A stretch of DNA of 64,000 nucleotides. Source: Serinus canaria (lineage: Eukaryota; Chordata; Aves; Passeriformes; Fringillidae). A model generated the notes under the pieces. The model was not told the DNA's origin and did not search any database. It worked only from the letters and a program-made list of their open reading frames with translations. The position numbers and the translations under genes are program-made. Each line of letters opens with the position of its first letter. Position 1 is the stretch's first letter. The stretch spans positions 64,399,994 through 64,463,993 of the forward strand of contig NC_066316.1 in NCBI RefSeq assembly GCF_022539315.1. The letters run 5' to 3'. Shown piece after piece: positions 49,902 to 63,800 of the stretch.

Positions 49902-52900
49902 GCATGACTCAAGGGGCAAGGCCCTGGGGCTCTGAAGTACTTCCATAAAAAGCAATATTATCTGGTTGGGCATCACAGATGCAAGGCCAGAATAGATATT
50001 TAGACATACATGACCAGAAGGGGATGCAAAAGGATCTTAAAAAGTGGAAGGTAGCATAGGTTAAAGTCTCTATACATCATACGTCTAGAAGACATTGTAG
50101 AGAAGGGATGAGGAGAGGACAAAATAGATTGAGTTTCTTGATTTAATAATTGATATGTTTTTGGAAGTTTTTGAAACATCTATGTGGTGTTTAACCTCCT
50201 GTCTGTGGGGTAAGTTTTCTTGTAAACAAAGGAAGCCAATTCTCTGTATTTCAACAAGTTTGTCTTTACAAGTGCTCAGGTTCAGCTAATAAACACATAC
50301 CTTGCTTGTTAATCCTCCATGGTGCTGTCACCCACCTAAAGTGTGCAAAAAGAGAAGCAGATTCAGTAACACAGCTGCATACAGGCTATCAAGGTCAAAA
50401 TGGACAGCTTGGGAAATAATTATACAGAAACAAAGACTGGTCATTGTCACAAATAGTAGCTGCTCTCTTGCTGTTCAGTCCCTGGTGTTTTAGGCCAATA
50501 TAAAGAAGAATTGGGCATGCACACGCCACTTCTTGAAACAAACATGCAGCAAAAGGGCAATTTATATTTAATATTTCTTTTAGGAGTCACAAAGTGTGAC
50601 TTGTGATAAGACTGAGAATCACACAAGAGGAGCAGTTGGCTGCATTGCTGTGCAGTTTTGTTTTATAGGTGCTGTTAATGGATGTGCAAGGCTTTTCTTA
50701 TGCACAGAGGGAATCTGCAGGAAGACATCTGGTGGTTGACCCTGTATGTTACTATGTAGGGAATCCCCTATACCCCGTACTTCAGAATGAGTCACTGATC
50801 ACAATTATTGCTTCCCACTTCACTGACATGTGACTGTTTCCCTGATTTGTATTAGGTTATTTTTATCTTTGTTCCTGGGTGCCCTTCACAATGAGAGAGG
50901 GTATGTGACCAAAGTGAAAACTGTGGGCCATGCTCATTCCTGGTGCAACTGTATTGACTCCTTTGAAGTCACACGGGATAAATTTGGCTCCCTTGGAAAT
51001 GCCACAGCCTGTCTCCTGTCATATGTTCACTAAATGCAGCAGTGATATCAGTGGAATACTTGAATTCTTGCAGTTCCACATGACCAAGTGAAGCCCTGAG
51101 GGGCTGTTGAAATTATGTTGCATAAATCTGTTGCATAGATTTTTAAAATGATATGTCCCAAAACCCCAGTAATACACTTTTATCCATTGAAAAAAATAGT
51201 CTTACTAACCATGAACATAGTGATGGAAAAAGTACTATAAAGTTATGTTGATTAAAGATTTAGGCACTGACTTGTGGCATGTAATATCATTTTTCAGTCA
51301 TATGGAGACAACATTTCCTTGGGATGGGGAAAGAAGTGACAGTTCAGCTTGTAGTTTGAGAAGTGCTGGTAACAGGAAAAACAAACTCATTTTATCTTTC
51401 TCTTTACCTTTTGTTTGTTTTGTACTGAAATGTCCTGTGGGTTTCAGAGAGCATAGGGGAAGACTCACACTTCAGATTATTTTTTTTCTCTCTCTTACAA
51501 ATTCCTTGTTACTACAATCTTCCTTCTGAGCAGCTTTGAGGTTTTTGGTGTTCTAAAACACCAAAACCAAGAGTGAGAGCCTCTACTTGTATTTCAAGTC
51601 TGTAAGAATGTGAACGGTGTAGGTGACAAGAAACTACACTGATGAATAGTTGAACACACCAGTCATTTTGGGTTTTGAAATTTATCACCTTGTGGATAAC
51701 TGGGACTTACATGTGTGCTGGTCCATTAGAGTAGCCTGGGAGCCAGTGCTTTGGGCTAGTTTTTAGGTTGGTTAAATTCCCTGCAACTGCTGCAGGGAGG
51801 TTCTTCAGTTTCCATACTCATGGGTTCAAAGTAAGACATAAAACAACTGTATACCAGTTCCAGTCTGTTGATGTGATCTGCCTTTTACTTAGTAAATTTC
51901 TTTTAGGAAATGAACTCCATGCTCTGCTGCAGTCACTGATTACTTAACAAGTTGTTTCATGTTGAGTTTTAGCTATGGTGGTTCATAGTCCATTTAATAG
52001 GAAATAGTCTAAGTGCAATTTGAATTAAAGTAAAAACTGAGATACATCTAGCATGTATAAAAGGTACAAGTGGAAGTGGATGTTGCAAGTTTTGTTTTTA
52101 ACCTTCTAGCACGTCAGGGAACAATGATATGACATTGATTGAGAAGGATATAATAGATAAATTTAAGTTCTGCAAGGTTACTTGATGCCAGGAAGGTCCT
52201 GTTTAGCCTTTTTTCAATTTCCAGAAAGTAAAAGCAATCTTCAGTTCTAAAGTGTCTTGTAGTTTAAGGGAGCAGAACTTTACTTCCCTGTGGGATTTTT
52301 TTTTTCTCCAGCTGGGCTACTTTTCTATTCCTAAATCAAATTATTCTTAAAGCAAACAAAAAGGTGCTGTTGTAGTTCTGTATATGTATCCCATACATTT
52401 TTGTTTGCTGATGGTCTGCAAAAGCTGTGAAAATCATCTTTACCAGTTACAAACTGATGATTTCAGTGAGTTTCCTGTTGTATGGAGGAACTAACTTCCT
52501 CAGAGGGTGAGAAATAAATGCAGCTTTTAAAATAAAAATGTGGTAATACATGAATTTGAATCTCTCTTAAATAACAATTGTGCTGTTGTCTTGACAAATT
52601 AGTAGCAAGAAAAAAAAAAAGGCAGAAAATTTTCTGCTGTAAATTAAATGCCTAATTTCACATTGATTTGTAACACTTTTCACCTGTCCTGTAGCACGTC
52701 TCTGTCATGACTGTAGGTTGTGTCTCAGGGTTTGGATGTCTGTGACATGGGATGTTATAAGTGTGAAATTTTAAAATTTAATTTAACAGCTGAGCCACTC
52801 TCTCACCCACATTAAATTACTGAACTCTAACCAGATAAAATTGAGATGATGGAGCAGCTGACCTGCTGTAGCTGTAGGGTGCATTCCAGCTTCCAGGGAA

Positions 52901-54433
52901 GAGCTGCCTACAGCAGTTAAGTGTCGGTGTGTATGCTCAATCTATGTGGGTATTTTTAAAGGTCTGCATATACAATATTTGTGGTAGAAGAGAAAGATTC
53001 TCTGGGTGGTAGAATATACCTTAACTCCTCTCTTCACTTAAAAATACATTTTATGTCTAACTTCAGCCTTGGAAAAAATCTGTCTCAGAATCTTCTTGCA
53101 CTTTGTAGGCACTGGGAGGTCTGAAGTGCTGCTTCTGCCTACTGAAAACAACTTCTAGAGAACTCTGTACCAGATTGTTTGCCTTGGAAGTTATAGCATG
53201 TCCAGACATTTCTCTCTCTTGAATATTCAAAAATGGCACAAGGCTGCTGAGCACAAAACCAAGCACCTGGATCTATCTTTGCCTGATGCCTGCCAGTCAC
53301 TAGGAAAAGGAATTACGTGTATCTCTGTTCATCGACAGGGAAAACACACCTCACAAAATTACAGGTCTATATTAGGTTTGTCTCTTCTATAACCATATGT
53401 AGACATAAGTAGTAAGGTGTGAATTGATCAAAGGGGAGACATAATTTTACGGAGCACAAGTACCTTAGAGACATACATATTCAAGAATCATTTCTTTTTA
53501 AAATATTTGTATATGTAAATATTGAATATTCTCTATGTGAAATGTTTCTCTGAGGTGCACCTTATTTCAGTGATTTTAAAGCTGGGATTGTATTGCATTG
53601 TACAACATGTCTGCACTTCCCTTAGAAATAAACGGGTTCTTTTTTGCATTTGAAATTCAGTTCATCATGTTACAAATCCTAGCGAAATTATTTCTCAGTT
53701 ATTAGAAGCAATCTAGTGCTGTGTTAGTTACAATGAACAACAAGAGAAAATAAAATTTTAATAGATGTCAAAGCAAAAACACTACATGGATTCCGTAGCT
53801 TGAACTGCACTTAGAGTAACATGGTATAATTTCAGATCTAGTAGTGCTATATATCACTTAAATTTTTTAATTAAGGATAATTTTTTCATCATACAGCAAA
53901 AAAAGGTTTGCTCTCTCAATGTGTTAGATCAGAAAAATGTTTTACAGAGTTAATGGTGAAAGAGCTTCTTTACCCTTGCTGGTCTGTGAATAGGCACCTT
54001 TGGGAAAAAGAATGCCTCTACAAAACTTTAGGATAATTATTCTCATTGTAGATTTTGGATTAAAAACCAAGACCAAACAGACAAAAGAAAAAACAACCAA
54101 AAGGTATTAAATGTAAAAGGAAAGACAAAGGTGCGAGAAACATGATGAAACTTCTCACCTTCTTGTGCAATACCACCTGTATAAATCATCTACCCAAGGA
54201 CAGCTGGTGTCCTATGAACATATAGGAAATTATGTTGCCTTTACTGTTGCTGAAAGACTCCCTGCACAGCAGTATATCTTTGACTCAGAGCTACAATGCC
54301 TGTATTTCCATGTTTTTGATAAACAGTTAAAACCAGCTGTTAATTTGAGTAGAGGAGTTTTTTGTAGAAAAGTACAGCTACAGCATGCCTTCCTGCAAGA
54401 TATAAAAGATTACACAGAAGAGAGTTTCCTTAC

Positions 54434-54548
54434 CCCGGTGTGACTTAGTGAAGCACAGAGGAGCTTGCTTCGGGCTGTGGGACGTGCCTGTCGATCTCTG
54501 GCAACTTTTCCCAGTCTGTGACCAAGTTGTGGAAACAATTGAAGTAGG
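54434..54548 (-). other. Candidate noncoding exon (possible PLN 5' leader exon)
   Basis: On the minus strand a strong acceptor (gttattttttcccctcag, AG at 54550-54549) is followed by 115 nt and then a GTAAGG donor at 54433-54428. The enclosed segment is GC-richer than its surroundings and contains several CpGs, for example in gatcgacaggcacgtccc. It has no clear coding role. It lies 6.7 kb upstream of the PLN coding-exon acceptor on the same strand, so it could be an alternative or internal 5' UTR exon of PLN or part of an antisense noncoding RNA. The assignment is by splice signals and position only. Confidence 0.25.
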
Positions 54549-57296
54549 CTGAGGGGAAAAAATAACAAAATTTTCAGAGGCAGGACTCTCAGTGTCACTC
54601 AGCAGCTCACAAGTTGATTGGTCTCATTTGCCTTCTGACACAGGCAGTGGCTCCTCTAAACTTGTTCCCAGCAGTCATGTATTAAACATGGGCAGCGCCT
54701 TTCCTTTTGTGAGAGGACCTGTGTGCCAGGGAGACCACCTGCTCAATCACAGGATGAGGGAATCTGGGAAGCTGCATGCTTCTGAAGGGTAGCAAAGGGA
54801 GCTGTTCCCTGACACACTACCTTTTTTTAAACAGGAACTTAAATGGAGCTTACTCAGGGAGCTGCTTTGGATGTATTACTTTTGCTACAGCAATGTTTCT
54901 TCTTTATAGAAAAAACAAAAAAGTGAGGGCTGATGCATTTCTTGACTTGGAATGGTTTTCTTTTGTCCAAGGTATATTTTAAACTACACTTTCAATATAT
55001 GTGGTTTGGATAATTCTGTTACATACCCGGTATTCAGTTTATAGTGTATGATGAATGCTTCCCAAGATAATCTTTCTTGTCACGGTGCTTAAACTGAAAT
55101 AACTTTTCTGTATTTCAAGCCTCTTCCAAACACTAATGGGTGGATTAGAGGATTTTTTTTTCCAAATTTAACATATGTCAAAGTTCATCTCTGAAATTTA
55201 TAATTACTATATATTTTGAAGTATTTATCTTTCCTTTAAAACACAATTCCACATTTTTTCTTCCCTCCCACTTTCTGTGGCTGGAAACTATTAAAGTGAT
55301 TTTTTTGAGAGCCCTTTATCTTTGTTTGGATAGGAGTAGCAGCTTGATGCTGCTTTACAGGTTATCTTACATATACTCTCCTGTGTTGAGAAGTGACAAC
55401 ATAGTGCATATATGGAGTAGGTTTTGTGCATTGGAGAAGTGAAGGATTTACTGGATGCAAAAGGATTAAAGCTGTCAAGTAAGAGCATCCAGCATCAGGC
55501 TTTCTGTGTGGATACACCTGACAGCATAGGCCTTTTCCTCACTGGGAAATTGCAGGATAAATGCAGAAACTCAGCCAAACTCTGAACACTTACAGATTGA
55601 GTTTTGACAATAATTGTTTAGCATAGATGAGTGCTTGGCTTTAAGCAAGAACCCAGACAGGGTGTGTTTTTTTGGTTTAGTTTAGGTTTTTTGTTCCCTG
55701 GAAGCCCTGCTGCAGTACATCATTCAAACCAGAGACAGAAGGGTTTTGGGGGTGATGTACAACCCTTTTCAAGTTGAGCTCTGTTTTTATTTTTGTAAAT
55801 ATGATTTAGCTCTTCTGCAAATTGGTTATATCACATTCAATGTTAGCAGCTTGGTTTTAGTATCATAAATCTGCCTGCTTTCAGTTGTCTTTTAGTATCA
55901 AGCCCAGGAAGTCTGGGGTCACACATTTCAGTTGAAAGTTAATTGAATATCTTTACAGTGAGGAGTTCTTCAGATGGTTCTTTACTGGTGCAAAGTGTTT
56001 CATAATTTACTTATAATGGCATTATTAATGTTATAAATCTCTCACAGTCAAGCAAACTGTATTTGGCTTTTTTATGAGGGAAATTTCATGTTTTTATTGT
56101 ATGCTGTCATCCAAGAAAAGTTCTAGCATTGGATTGTTTGCTTTTTTATGAAACTTGTACTATTGAAATTCACCCTCTATATTTTGTTATGAAGTCCAAC
56201 ACCCAGCACTGCAACAGCTGCAGTGCCGTTCCTTCTTTTTACCGATGTAAAATAGTCATGTTATTTAGTTACACTACCCCAAATTGTTGGCTCTTTGTGT
56301 TAATGAATTGGAGCTTTTTAGAAATTAGATACCTTAAGAGAATTTGGTTTTGTTTGTGAGCTGCTGACACAGTCATAGCTTGGTCTCCATTTTAAAGTGA
56401 TACTGATACTTAAATGTACAAATTAAGGCACTGAAAAATAGTAGGATTTCATCAGAAACATAATACACATTTTCTCTAAATGTCAGCTCTAATAAGAATT
56501 CTAAGATGGAAAATGTATTTGCTGAATAGCAATAACGCGTACAAGTTCTGACCACATGAGTGTTGTAGATGTTGTATTAATGTTACTTCTCTAAAAAAAG
56601 GCTTGTTTAGGAACACTCTCTTGAGAACATTTTTCTAGTTCAGGTTAGTTATATTCCCTCATGTAACTCATGGAGGTTTTGTTGGGGTTCTGAGGCACAT
56701 GCCAAAGTACTGCTTTATGAGACGTGTCAAGTCTGACAAGAACAGACACGATTTATGAGCACATCATTGTGCTGTTTTCATTCACTCCTGGGTGAACAGG
56801 TCCAGACACCCGTGGATATGAGAAAGGAAAAGCTTTAAAAAAGGAATATGTGTTGAAGGTTTTGGTCTGCTGCATTTTGTTCTGGGGAACAAAAATGTGC
56901 AGCTGTTGCCTGCTTGACCTTAAATGGAGATGATCTGGTCTTTCTCCAGTGGGATTAGGAATCTACCACTAGAACATGTTTCTTCTCAGAAATTATTTAG
57001 ACATCCGGTTGATGTTGGGTAATGTCTAAAAAGAGATGTGTTGTACTTCAGCATACAATCTCCTTTATTTAAATAATAATTGTTAGACTTCTGTTCACAT
57101 TGGTAATAATTTCCTGGATTATTTCTTCCTTTCTTGTACTAGTTTTCAAAATTCCAGCTGTAGACACTGGCCACCTGTATAATCTCTAAAGAGTTTGAGA
57201 TGTCACTGTCTGGTCTGCTGATAATCAGGACTGTATAGAAATGGACTGCAACCCAAGTCCAATTGTTTATAATATAAAGGTAAAGAAATTCAGCAG

Positions 57297-57327
57297 TGGA
57301 GTACTCAGAGTACTCCAGTGGAGTACT
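57297..57327. repeat. Cluster of three tggagtact motifs, two in palindromic array
   Basis: tggagtact (57297-57305), cag, its exact reverse complement agtactcca (57309-57317), then a third direct copy at 57319-57327. A compact local hairpin/direct-repeat structure. Confidence 0.85.
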
Positions 57328-60300
57328 GGAGTCAGTGAATTTTTTCATGATGCTGCTGCAGTTTTCTCTCACACTGCAAAAGTGCCTCTGTGATCTCACA
57401 CGGCGGAAGTTCTGGTGTTGGCACGTTTGGTTTAACAGTAACAAAAAACACACAGAAGGGAGATGTGAGTGCTCCCACAAATGTGCATTAACTTGTGTGT
57501 ATATGGGACAGAGTAGCAGAGTTTGGTGTTGAAACTGAACTCTAAAATGAGATATTTCCTTTTTGTAACCCGTAGTTTTCTGGCCTGATTCTGTGATGGG
57601 TAATTGCTTGTAGTCATCCAGATATTACCAGATGTGGCTTACAAGACCCTTTTTAAGGTTCTCTAAAGAGAAAGGACCCAGCTAAAGTATCCTTCAGTGA
57701 CATTTGTGTTGTGAGCCTAATACATCCTAAAGGAAAATGCGAGTTTTTCCCTCCTTTAAAAGTACAGAAAAATCAGTATTTTCATGCTGATGTGGATAGC
57801 ATTCCAGAATCACCCCAGATAGGGTGACAGCTTAATCAATTGAGAGATAATAACTTTTTTAATCCATTTAAGGTTTTCTATTTGAATTTCAGAGATTTAC
57901 GACCCATTTGCTTGTATGTTTTACCTGAAGCTTCCTTTAATGATTATCTGACCTCAGTGAATCTCACTCACATCCATAGTCTCAAATCTATCTCCTGGAT
58001 TTATGTGGAGGAAGTTGCCTTTCTGAGGCTGCAGATGTTCCTGCTTTTGTGTAGTGAGACTTACGGTCTTTGTTAGCATTATAGGGAACAGCTCTGCTGA
58101 GAAATCTAGCTTTGCATCATGTTATTTTCCTCTGGGACAGGATGTATTTACTTTTCCTAACCATGGGACAGACATTAAATTAGTTTGGTCTTCACATTTT
58201 TTTCTTCTTTACAAGCAAAATGAAATTACTTTTTGAGGCAGCAGCTGATAAAGCATACCATTACAAAGTGATTAGGAAAAAGCACAAAATAAATTAATAG
58301 AAAACTTGATCTGAAATATTTCTCTTTTTGGGAATGGTGAATGCTCTGGTAGTACTAGTCAGCAGATTTGTTACTGACCAAAGACATTTTTTGAAAGGTC
58401 ATCTTGAATGTTTTTGTTTCAGTTGCTGTTACTGGCGCAAACCTTAAACTATTAAAGTAGAACGCAGGGTGCAGAAGTGTGTCACGCCTGTTTATTGTCT
58501 TTGGTGCTTTGACCCAGTGCTAGAAGAGAAGGGAAACAAGAAGTTTTGCCTGGCTCTCGCTCTGAAAATTGGCTGTGTCCTTCGCCTTCCCAAACCCAAT
58601 TAGGAAACATTTATTTCATGTGGAGACAATACAATTAGCACAAATTTGACCCATGTAGGTGGTTTACTTTGCAACAAAATATTGACAGCACAAAAAGCTG
58701 TGTTCTTGTAAATACCTGGTGGCTTTCACAGCTATGAAGTTTACCTTTTTGCCAGGTTAATGAAGGTCAAATAATTTACTAGTAGCAGTTATCTTCAACG
58801 ATGCATAGTGTCTTCAAAATAGCAACATGAGACAGGATAGGAAATTCAATGATCTTCATTACAGGGAAGGTTCTTTATTTCTATGAAATGCCTGGGAACA
58901 TTGTATTTTAGTGCTTACTGGTGTCCTCAATTGGTTAAGCTGAACAATGTGCTTTAGGTGGTGTGCCGAGATCCTTATACCTAAGAAACTGTGTTGAGTG
59001 TCTTTCAGATAAACTGTTCTGGGAAGCACAGAGATTAGTTGTGTTATTTGACATGTTGTGAGTGATAGATGAACAGCGGGACAAAGGCACATGAAGGAGA
59101 GATAAAGTTGGAAGACCACGTTTCAGTTGCCAAGTGGTGGTGCTGGATTATCTCCACTTGAAAGCATAACTGCAGAATTGAGGAGAAATGATTGGGCTTT
59201 AGCTTTTGCTGCTCCCTATCTTCAGCTGAAAGTTGACCTAACAGAAACACATAAATATTTCCCAAATGATGAATCTTTTGGTATCATTTAGAAGTTAAAA
59301 GATTCTCTTGTGCAGATTATTGCAGTGATCACCCTCAGGTAGTGTGGAGGGCAGCAGGTAGACCAGTGGCCTCAACGGGCATCTTGCCTCACGGGGGTCT
59401 TCATTCAGGTCAACATGGAGATGGCATAAATCAGACTTTTAAAGAATTTTCAGGCTAATTTTCACGTGGCCCTACTTTGAAAAGTGGGAGTCAGCAACAT
59501 ATTTCTTTCTCTTGCTTGGTATTACAGAATGATCTGTCTTTTCTTCACTACTTCTTTCCATTGCTCTGAAGTTGTTTTTTTTTTGTTTTTTTTCTCTTCC
59601 CTCTATTGAGTGACTACAAATAAGACAAATTCCCATGGTGAGCATCAGCTATCTATTGCTTTGTACCTTTGTTTCATGCAATTCATAGCTAAAACAGGGG
59701 GAAAAGCATTCAGCAAAAAAGCACCCCAGAAAATTAGGATCCTGAATTTCAATACCTGATAATATAAACTTCATATTTTCCTTTATTCTGTTGCAGAATG
59801 TGCCAGATAAAAACAGGGCTCTACTCCTTGGTTCAGACCAGCTTTGAGTAGCAAGAAGAGGTTTCCTGGTCTTGAAGATATTTTCTGATGATGTATTCTG
59901 TTTCAGGCAGCTGCTTTCTCATGGAAATTCTGTTGTCAGTCAGTGGAGCATGGAAGCTTTGTCAAGTGTATTGTCACAGACTGTTTTGTCTGTAGCTTCC
60001 TGACCACTGAGGTGATATGGAGAGCTTTTTTCCTGCTTTTATGACTCCATTCTTATAGAAGAAACTATTTGCTTTTTCCCTCTTTTTTGTGGCCTTTATT
60101 GAAAATTAATTGGTTCTGTGGTTTTGAAATACAGTCCTCTGAATCAATTGGTTATGTGAGTACTTGGTAGAACATTATTATTGACATCTCTGTGAATTAG
60201 AAAATGAAAACAAAAATAGTTCATTCTGAAACATGAATTTTCCCACCTTCTAAATGAGCCTACGCCAATCAACGCATATTTATTTTTCTTTAGGTAGAGA

Positions 60301-60492
60301 TAGTCTCTTTTGTATTTGTTAAAAACCAGGATTTTGCTTACAAAATTTTCCACGCTAGAATCTGCTGTGTTTTGGTGCTCTTTGAAGAGACCAATTGTCT
60401 TTGTTCTTGTCTCAGTTTCCTCTCTATAGAATAAGTCTAGTTTCTTTGTAAGAAACTTGGAGACCTACAAGTGACAAGTACTAATTACTGAT

Positions 60493-60835
60493 TGTGGGAA
60501 CTCAGCGCATCACCTCGGATGCTCTGAGTCCCAGGGAGACCCCTTGGGGGGCTCAGAAGTCCTGGAATGTAGCCAAGAGCACCTGGTGGCTTGATTTTGA
60601 CCCTTCAAGGGTCGTGCTATCAAAGCATGAGGATATGGAAGTTTCAGAGGTTTGGAATGGTGTACGGGCAGGTGTTTTTATAAAATAGAATATAGGTTTT
60701 AAGATTTGATGAAAATGATATTTATGTTTTTAGTGTGAACTTCTGCCTTTTCTGCCTATATAAAGAAGGTGCTAGGGCTCCCCGAGTTTATCTTGTAAGG
60801 AAGGAAAACACCTTCACACTCTGACACGGATGTTT
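60493..60835 (+). mobile_element. Endogenous retrovirus LTR (solo or partial)
   Basis: It starts TGTGGGAACTCAGCG and contains gtcccagggagaccccttgg, ctggtggcttgattttgacc and cttcaagggtcgtgctatc. A TATA box (cctatataaag, near 60758-60768) is followed by gctccccgag, a layout typical of an avian retroviral U3 to R transition. I recall very similar blocks from passerine LTRs. No adjacent primer-binding site, gag, pol or env sequence was seen, so this is a solo or truncated LTR. The 3' boundary and target-site duplication are unclear. It lies in sense orientation to CEP85L. Confidence 0.7.
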
Positions 60836-63800
60836 GGATGCACCCTTACATCATACTGCTGCTTTTGCTAGAGACAAGTGTGTTTCAAGTACCCCTCATA
60901 AACTCAAGTGGAAAAGGTTCAATCTGGATTGAAGCCAAACAGTTCAAATATCCGTCACTTACTCCACACACAAATTATGTGACTACCTTCCATGGCTGTG
61001 TGGTTGCTGCTTTCACAAACAGTGCAGTGTTAAATTAACAACATTTCTTCTGTTTATCAGTGATGCAGATGTTTCAGGTTTGGATTTTCAAATGTCTGAC
61101 TTTTGAGATTCCAGGATCTGATTTGCCAGAGGTGCAGAGCCTCTGTAAATGCATCTAAGATTCAAAGAGTCATGCAAGTACATGTTGTCTCCTTGTGAGT
61201 TTAAAAAAAGAAAAACAATTTTTTTTTTCCTTTTCAAAATTCTGGAGCAAGTGACTGAAATGTCTACTTGATGATGTGTCATATATGTGATGCTGTACAG
61301 GGATGGTGGTAGAATCCCTGCTTGAAGCAATTTAATCTTCACATTAGGTCCATGTGCTATTCTGCTTGGTTTGCTGGCTGAAACAGCTAGTTCTGTCTGG
61401 AAAGAATTCCTGGAGTTGAGACAGAAAACATGAGTATGCCTCTAATTTTCCCATCCATGGGAGTTTTTCAAAGTAGTTACCAATAAATGTAAATGAATTC
61501 TGTACTCACATTGTGCAGTGCTCTGATGGCCACAGATCTTATTAACTCTGCAAAAGACTGTTTTAGTAGAGAACTCAATTTGGTCTTCCAATCCCCACTA
61601 AGGCAGCTTTACTAAATCCCCCACTTGCCACTGTTTATAGAGTATTCTTGTCTTTTTTTCCTTGTTTTTTAAATCTGTGTTTGTGGTAATAAGAGCCGGA
61701 GAAGAACAGAGGTGTGCATGAGAGGATGTCTTTGTTACTGCTAACAATTTTGGTTTATCAGCCTAAAAGGAAGTGGAAAACAGTATTATCTACTCATTCC
61801 TTCCCCATCAGCTATAACATGCGCAGAAGTTGCATGTGCAGAACTTGAAGTACACGTGTTCAATAATTTCACTCCTTTTTTTCTGCAAGTGCTCACAGAG
61901 ACCAGTTCTGGATTATTGTTTCTAAATAAAACTGATTTTGTGGGAATACTTGGATTTGTTCTAATATAAATTTTCTGAATGTTTCTGCTTTATTTTTGTG
62001 GGTTTTTTTTTTTGTTGTTGTTTATTTTAAACTTCAGTTTATTGTGCTGAGTATTACACGTATGGCTCATGTTTCTTGTCCTGAAAAGCTAAAGCAAATG
62101 GAACGCAGGAAAGGAGAGGCTCAGTTTGCTGTTTTAGGGGCCAACTCCCTTCACAGAATCTCAACAACTTCCACTTGAAAAATCAAGACCCTGGATAAAG
62201 AATTTGCAGAGCATCACTCTTCTCCAAACGTATGCTCCTGCTTCACATTAAATTCAGAGTGGCTTCTCTCTCTTTCAGTGTTTGCATGTTTCATTAAGAG
62301 AATTTGGTGCTCTGTGCTTATAAGGTTTTTTTTAAGTTTTCTTCTCCAATTACTGCGTAAGTATGGGTTGTTCGTTTTTTTCCTCTAATATTCACCCAAG
62401 TTGCACTCTCTTTTTGTTACCTTCATGTTACAGGAGGACTCCTGTTAGTTTCTGTACAAGATTGATGGACAGCTCTGCTCATCCTTGCAAAGTTTGTGCA
62501 GGCTGGCAAAAAATAGCTGCTTTTTTGATTGCTTTCTAGGTCCCTTTTTCCATCCACTTTAGCCATGAGCAGGCAAAATAAGTAATCATGAGCAATAAAG
62601 ATTGGCATTCAGTAAACTGGTATTTGTAGGAATTAACAGTGTACGTTTAACTTAAAGGTTTTTATAAACTATCAGAACTTGGTTGAGGATGTCGATTTTA
62701 CATGTCCTTCATGATTTATTTTTGCCAACTGTTCCTTTTTTCTGAGCTACTTCTGTCAGTTAGTACTTGTCACTTGTAGGTCTCCAGGTTTCTGACAAAG
62801 AAACTAAACTTACTCTCTTCTGTCTTACTTGTACAGTTCATAAGTTTTTGTAATGTTGTAATGAGTAACATGCCCTGTATGTATTGAGCACATAAAACAA
62901 TAGTCTTTTTGAATAACTGTAGTCACTTTGCTTTCCAGGACAGAATAAGAAACAAAAAGAAATCATGAATTTACCAATGAAACTTCAACTAAAAGTTTAA
63001 AAAAAAAAATTTTGTTCTTGTGGTGCCTTCCTTTCATCTCCAGATGTTTAATTTTTTTTTATAGTAAAGAACATTTGAATTTCAATGCAGTAGGAAGATA
63101 AAATGAACACTTAATAAAACAAGTGCTTCTATACTTAGGAAAGACCCAGTTGTTATCAGTGGAAAATTCCAGGCACTGTTGCTTTTAACGTCATATTAAG
63201 TGGCACCTAGAAGTGTTTTGTGTTCATAACATTTGCCAGAATATAAATGGAAAGGATTTATGACAAAAATAATATTGGTGTTGCATGGAGTACGAAGGAA
63301 TGTTATAAGAACACATAAAAGCAAGCAAAGTGTGGTTGTTCAGGGGAAGATAAGCAGAGGAGGGTGTGTCATTATCCCGTATGCAACTCCAGCAGTGCCA
63401 GTTTCATCCTTCAGGAACATAGGGGCTTAGGGGGCAGAGATGAGGAGCCAGGAAAGTCAGGGAGGACTGCTGAGTCGCTGCAGCCTCTTCTAGGAGGCTG
63501 CCCTTGTCTCTGCCCTAACAGCATGCATCCCTAGGGATTGTGCAAACTCTTTCCAGAGTTAATCTATTGCTTCTTTGTCCTTGGAGGCTTTTGCACAGTA
63601 CCATTGGGGATGCTAGAAAGAACAAAACCTTGCCAGTTTTAATTGGTGACCAGAATTCCAGTTCCCTTCCCTTGCAAATCCCCTGCTGTATTTCTGCTTT
63701 ATTCAGGATCCCCTGCTGAATGCAGATTCTGAACACATAAGGATCTTACACATGCAGTCTCTGACTGTAGGCTAGGACTGTGTTCCTGGTCCTCTGTGGG

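Noticed and set aside
54165..54443. 92-codon plus-strand ORF opposite the candidate noncoding exon
   Set aside because: No family resemblance, no convincing splice or promoter signal on that strand. Considered chance.
57139..57480. 113-codon minus-strand ORF
   Set aside because: No domain and AT-rich composition. It overlaps the tggagtact cluster and looks like intronic noise.
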